Assembly (NCBI GenBank): GCA_017543005.1
Contig: JAFWEA010000105.1
Span: 1 to 6,473 of the forward strand
Direction: 5' to 3'
DNA from: Solobacterium sp.
Lineage (GTDB): Bacteria; Bacillota_I; Bacilli_A; Erysipelotrichales; Erysipelotrichaceae
DNA length: 6,473 bases
Position numbers and translations under genes: made by a program. Of this stretch, positions 5,776-6,473 are shown piece by piece. How positions within the stretch are numbered: position 1 is the first letter of the stretch; every line of letters begins with the position of its first letter. The notes below the pieces were generated by a model. That model worked only from the letters and a program-made list of their open reading frames with translations. It had not been told where the DNA came from and made no database searches.

Positions 5776-6473
5776 ATGAAACAGTATATTGTTGATGCCT
5801 TTACCGATACACCGTTCAGCGGGAACCCCGCTGCGGTCTGCGTCATGGAACAGTGGCCGTCCGAGGCTGCCATGATGAATCTGGCAAAGGAAAACAATCT
5901 TTCCGAAACCGCCTTTCTCGTTAAGGAAGGAACCGGCTGGCATCTGCGCTGGTTCACCCCGGTCACCGAGGTGGAACTGTGCGGCCATGCGACCCTGGCT
6001 TCGGCCTTTGTCATTTTGAATTACTATGAACCAGACAGCCCGTCTGTCCGGTTTGATACCTTGAGCGGTCCGCTGACCGTCACCCGGAAGGGCAGCCGCT
6101 ATGAAATGAACTTCCCGACCTATGAACTGAAGGAAATCCCGGTTACCGATGCGATGGAAGCTGCCTTCGGGGCCCGGCCAATCAAGGCGGTGCTGGGACT
6201 GGACCTGGTCTGTGTGTTTGCGGATGAGGAAACCGTCCGGAACATGAAGCCGGATCAGGGCCTGCTCACAACGATCGAAGGACGCATCCAGAATGCCACG
6301 GCGGCGGGACAGGATGCGGACTGCGTATCCCGCAGCTTCTGCCCGAAGCTCGGCATTGCGGAAGACCCGGTCTGCGGCTCGGCCCACTGCCAGATTGCGG
6401 ATTACTGGTCCGGGGTGCTCGGCCGGAAGGAAATCGAAGCCTATCAGGCCTCGGCCCGCGGCGGGTGGCTGCA
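5776..6473 (+). CDS. PhzF-family isomerase/epimerase, 3' end outside window
   Basis: An open frame runs from the ATG at 5776 to the window edge with no stop (232 complete codons); roughly 30 or more residues of a normal PhzF protein are missing. PhzF proteins are cytoplasmic enzymes with the diaminopimelate-epimerase fold, two similar halves around one active site. Visible motifs are the start YIVDAFTDTPFSGNPAAVC (4-22), NNLSETAF with the catalytic-type glutamate E44 (40-47), LRWFTPVTEVELCGHAT (57-73) and AEDPVCGSAHC (195-205) with D198, matching the PhzF E/H/D active-site residues (E44, H71, D198). C69 and C200 sit where DapF has its two catalytic cysteines; many PhzF relatives have threonine at the second place. 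No phenazine genes are present, so phenazine synthesis is not implied. The gene follows the MBL hydrolase by 8 bases with an overlapping ribosome binding site. Family is certain; reaction is unknown. Confidence 0.93.
   Translation, partial: MKQYIVDAFTDTPFSGNPAAVCVMEQWPSEAAMMNLAKENNLSETAFLVKEGTGWHLRWFTPVTEVELCGHATLASAFVILNYYEPDSPSVRFDTLSGPLTVTRKGSRYEMNFPTYELKEIPVTDAMEAAFGARPIKAVLGLDLVCVFADEETVRNMKPDQGLLTTIEGRIQNATAAGQDADCVSRSFCPKLGIAEDPVCGSAHCQIADYWSGVLGRKEIEAYQASARGGWL

Noticed and set aside
5653..6387. 244-codon minus-strand open frame opposite the PhzF gene
   Set aside because: The plus strand encodes clear PhzF motifs throughout; the opposite frame has no family motif and no ribosome binding site.

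Overview
The window looks like chromosomal DNA of a G+C-rich Bacillota (Firmicutes). The reasons are strong AGGAGG-type ribosome binding sites, tightly packed genes, CGG-rich arginine codons and the gene families present. An Erysipelotrichia-like or clostridial host is a guess from protein style only. The standard genetic code fits: CGG reads as Arg at conserved positions. I see no tRNA, rRNA, CRISPR array, insertion sequence or phage gene, and no gene-free stretch longer than about 100 bases.

Layout. (1) Positions 1-228, plus strand: the 3' end of a cupin-domain gene, closed by a palindromic terminator (232-260). (2) 277-1431, plus: an MFS transporter resembling the FucP-like group. (3) 1430-1453: a hairpin terminator squeezed between convergent genes. 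(4) 4908 down to 1453, minus: a coupled three-gene operon in the order argH (argininosuccinate lyase), a second and unrelated MFS transporter, and a DUF1848 protein with a radical-SAM-like CX3CX2C cysteine motif at its C-terminal end. argH and the MFS gene overlap by one base (TGATG), and the MFS and DUF1848 genes overlap by 29 bases. (5) 4909-5002: a 94-base divergent control region. (6) 5003-6473, plus: an RNase Z-like metallo-beta-lactamase-fold hydrolase followed after 8 bases by a PhzF-family isomerase/epimerase cut off by the window end.

How the genes work together. argH performs the last step of arginine biosynthesis, yet it is co-transcribed with an exporter/importer-type protein and a putative Fe-S protein, not with argG. 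The MBL and PhzF genes are probably translationally coupled, which suggests a small-molecule enzyme pair of unknown substrate. Nothing here proves a new system. The most open questions are the chemistry of the DUF1848 protein, why it sits behind argH and a transporter, and whether the PhzF protein uses its two cysteines (C69, C200) as a DapF-like racemase pair.
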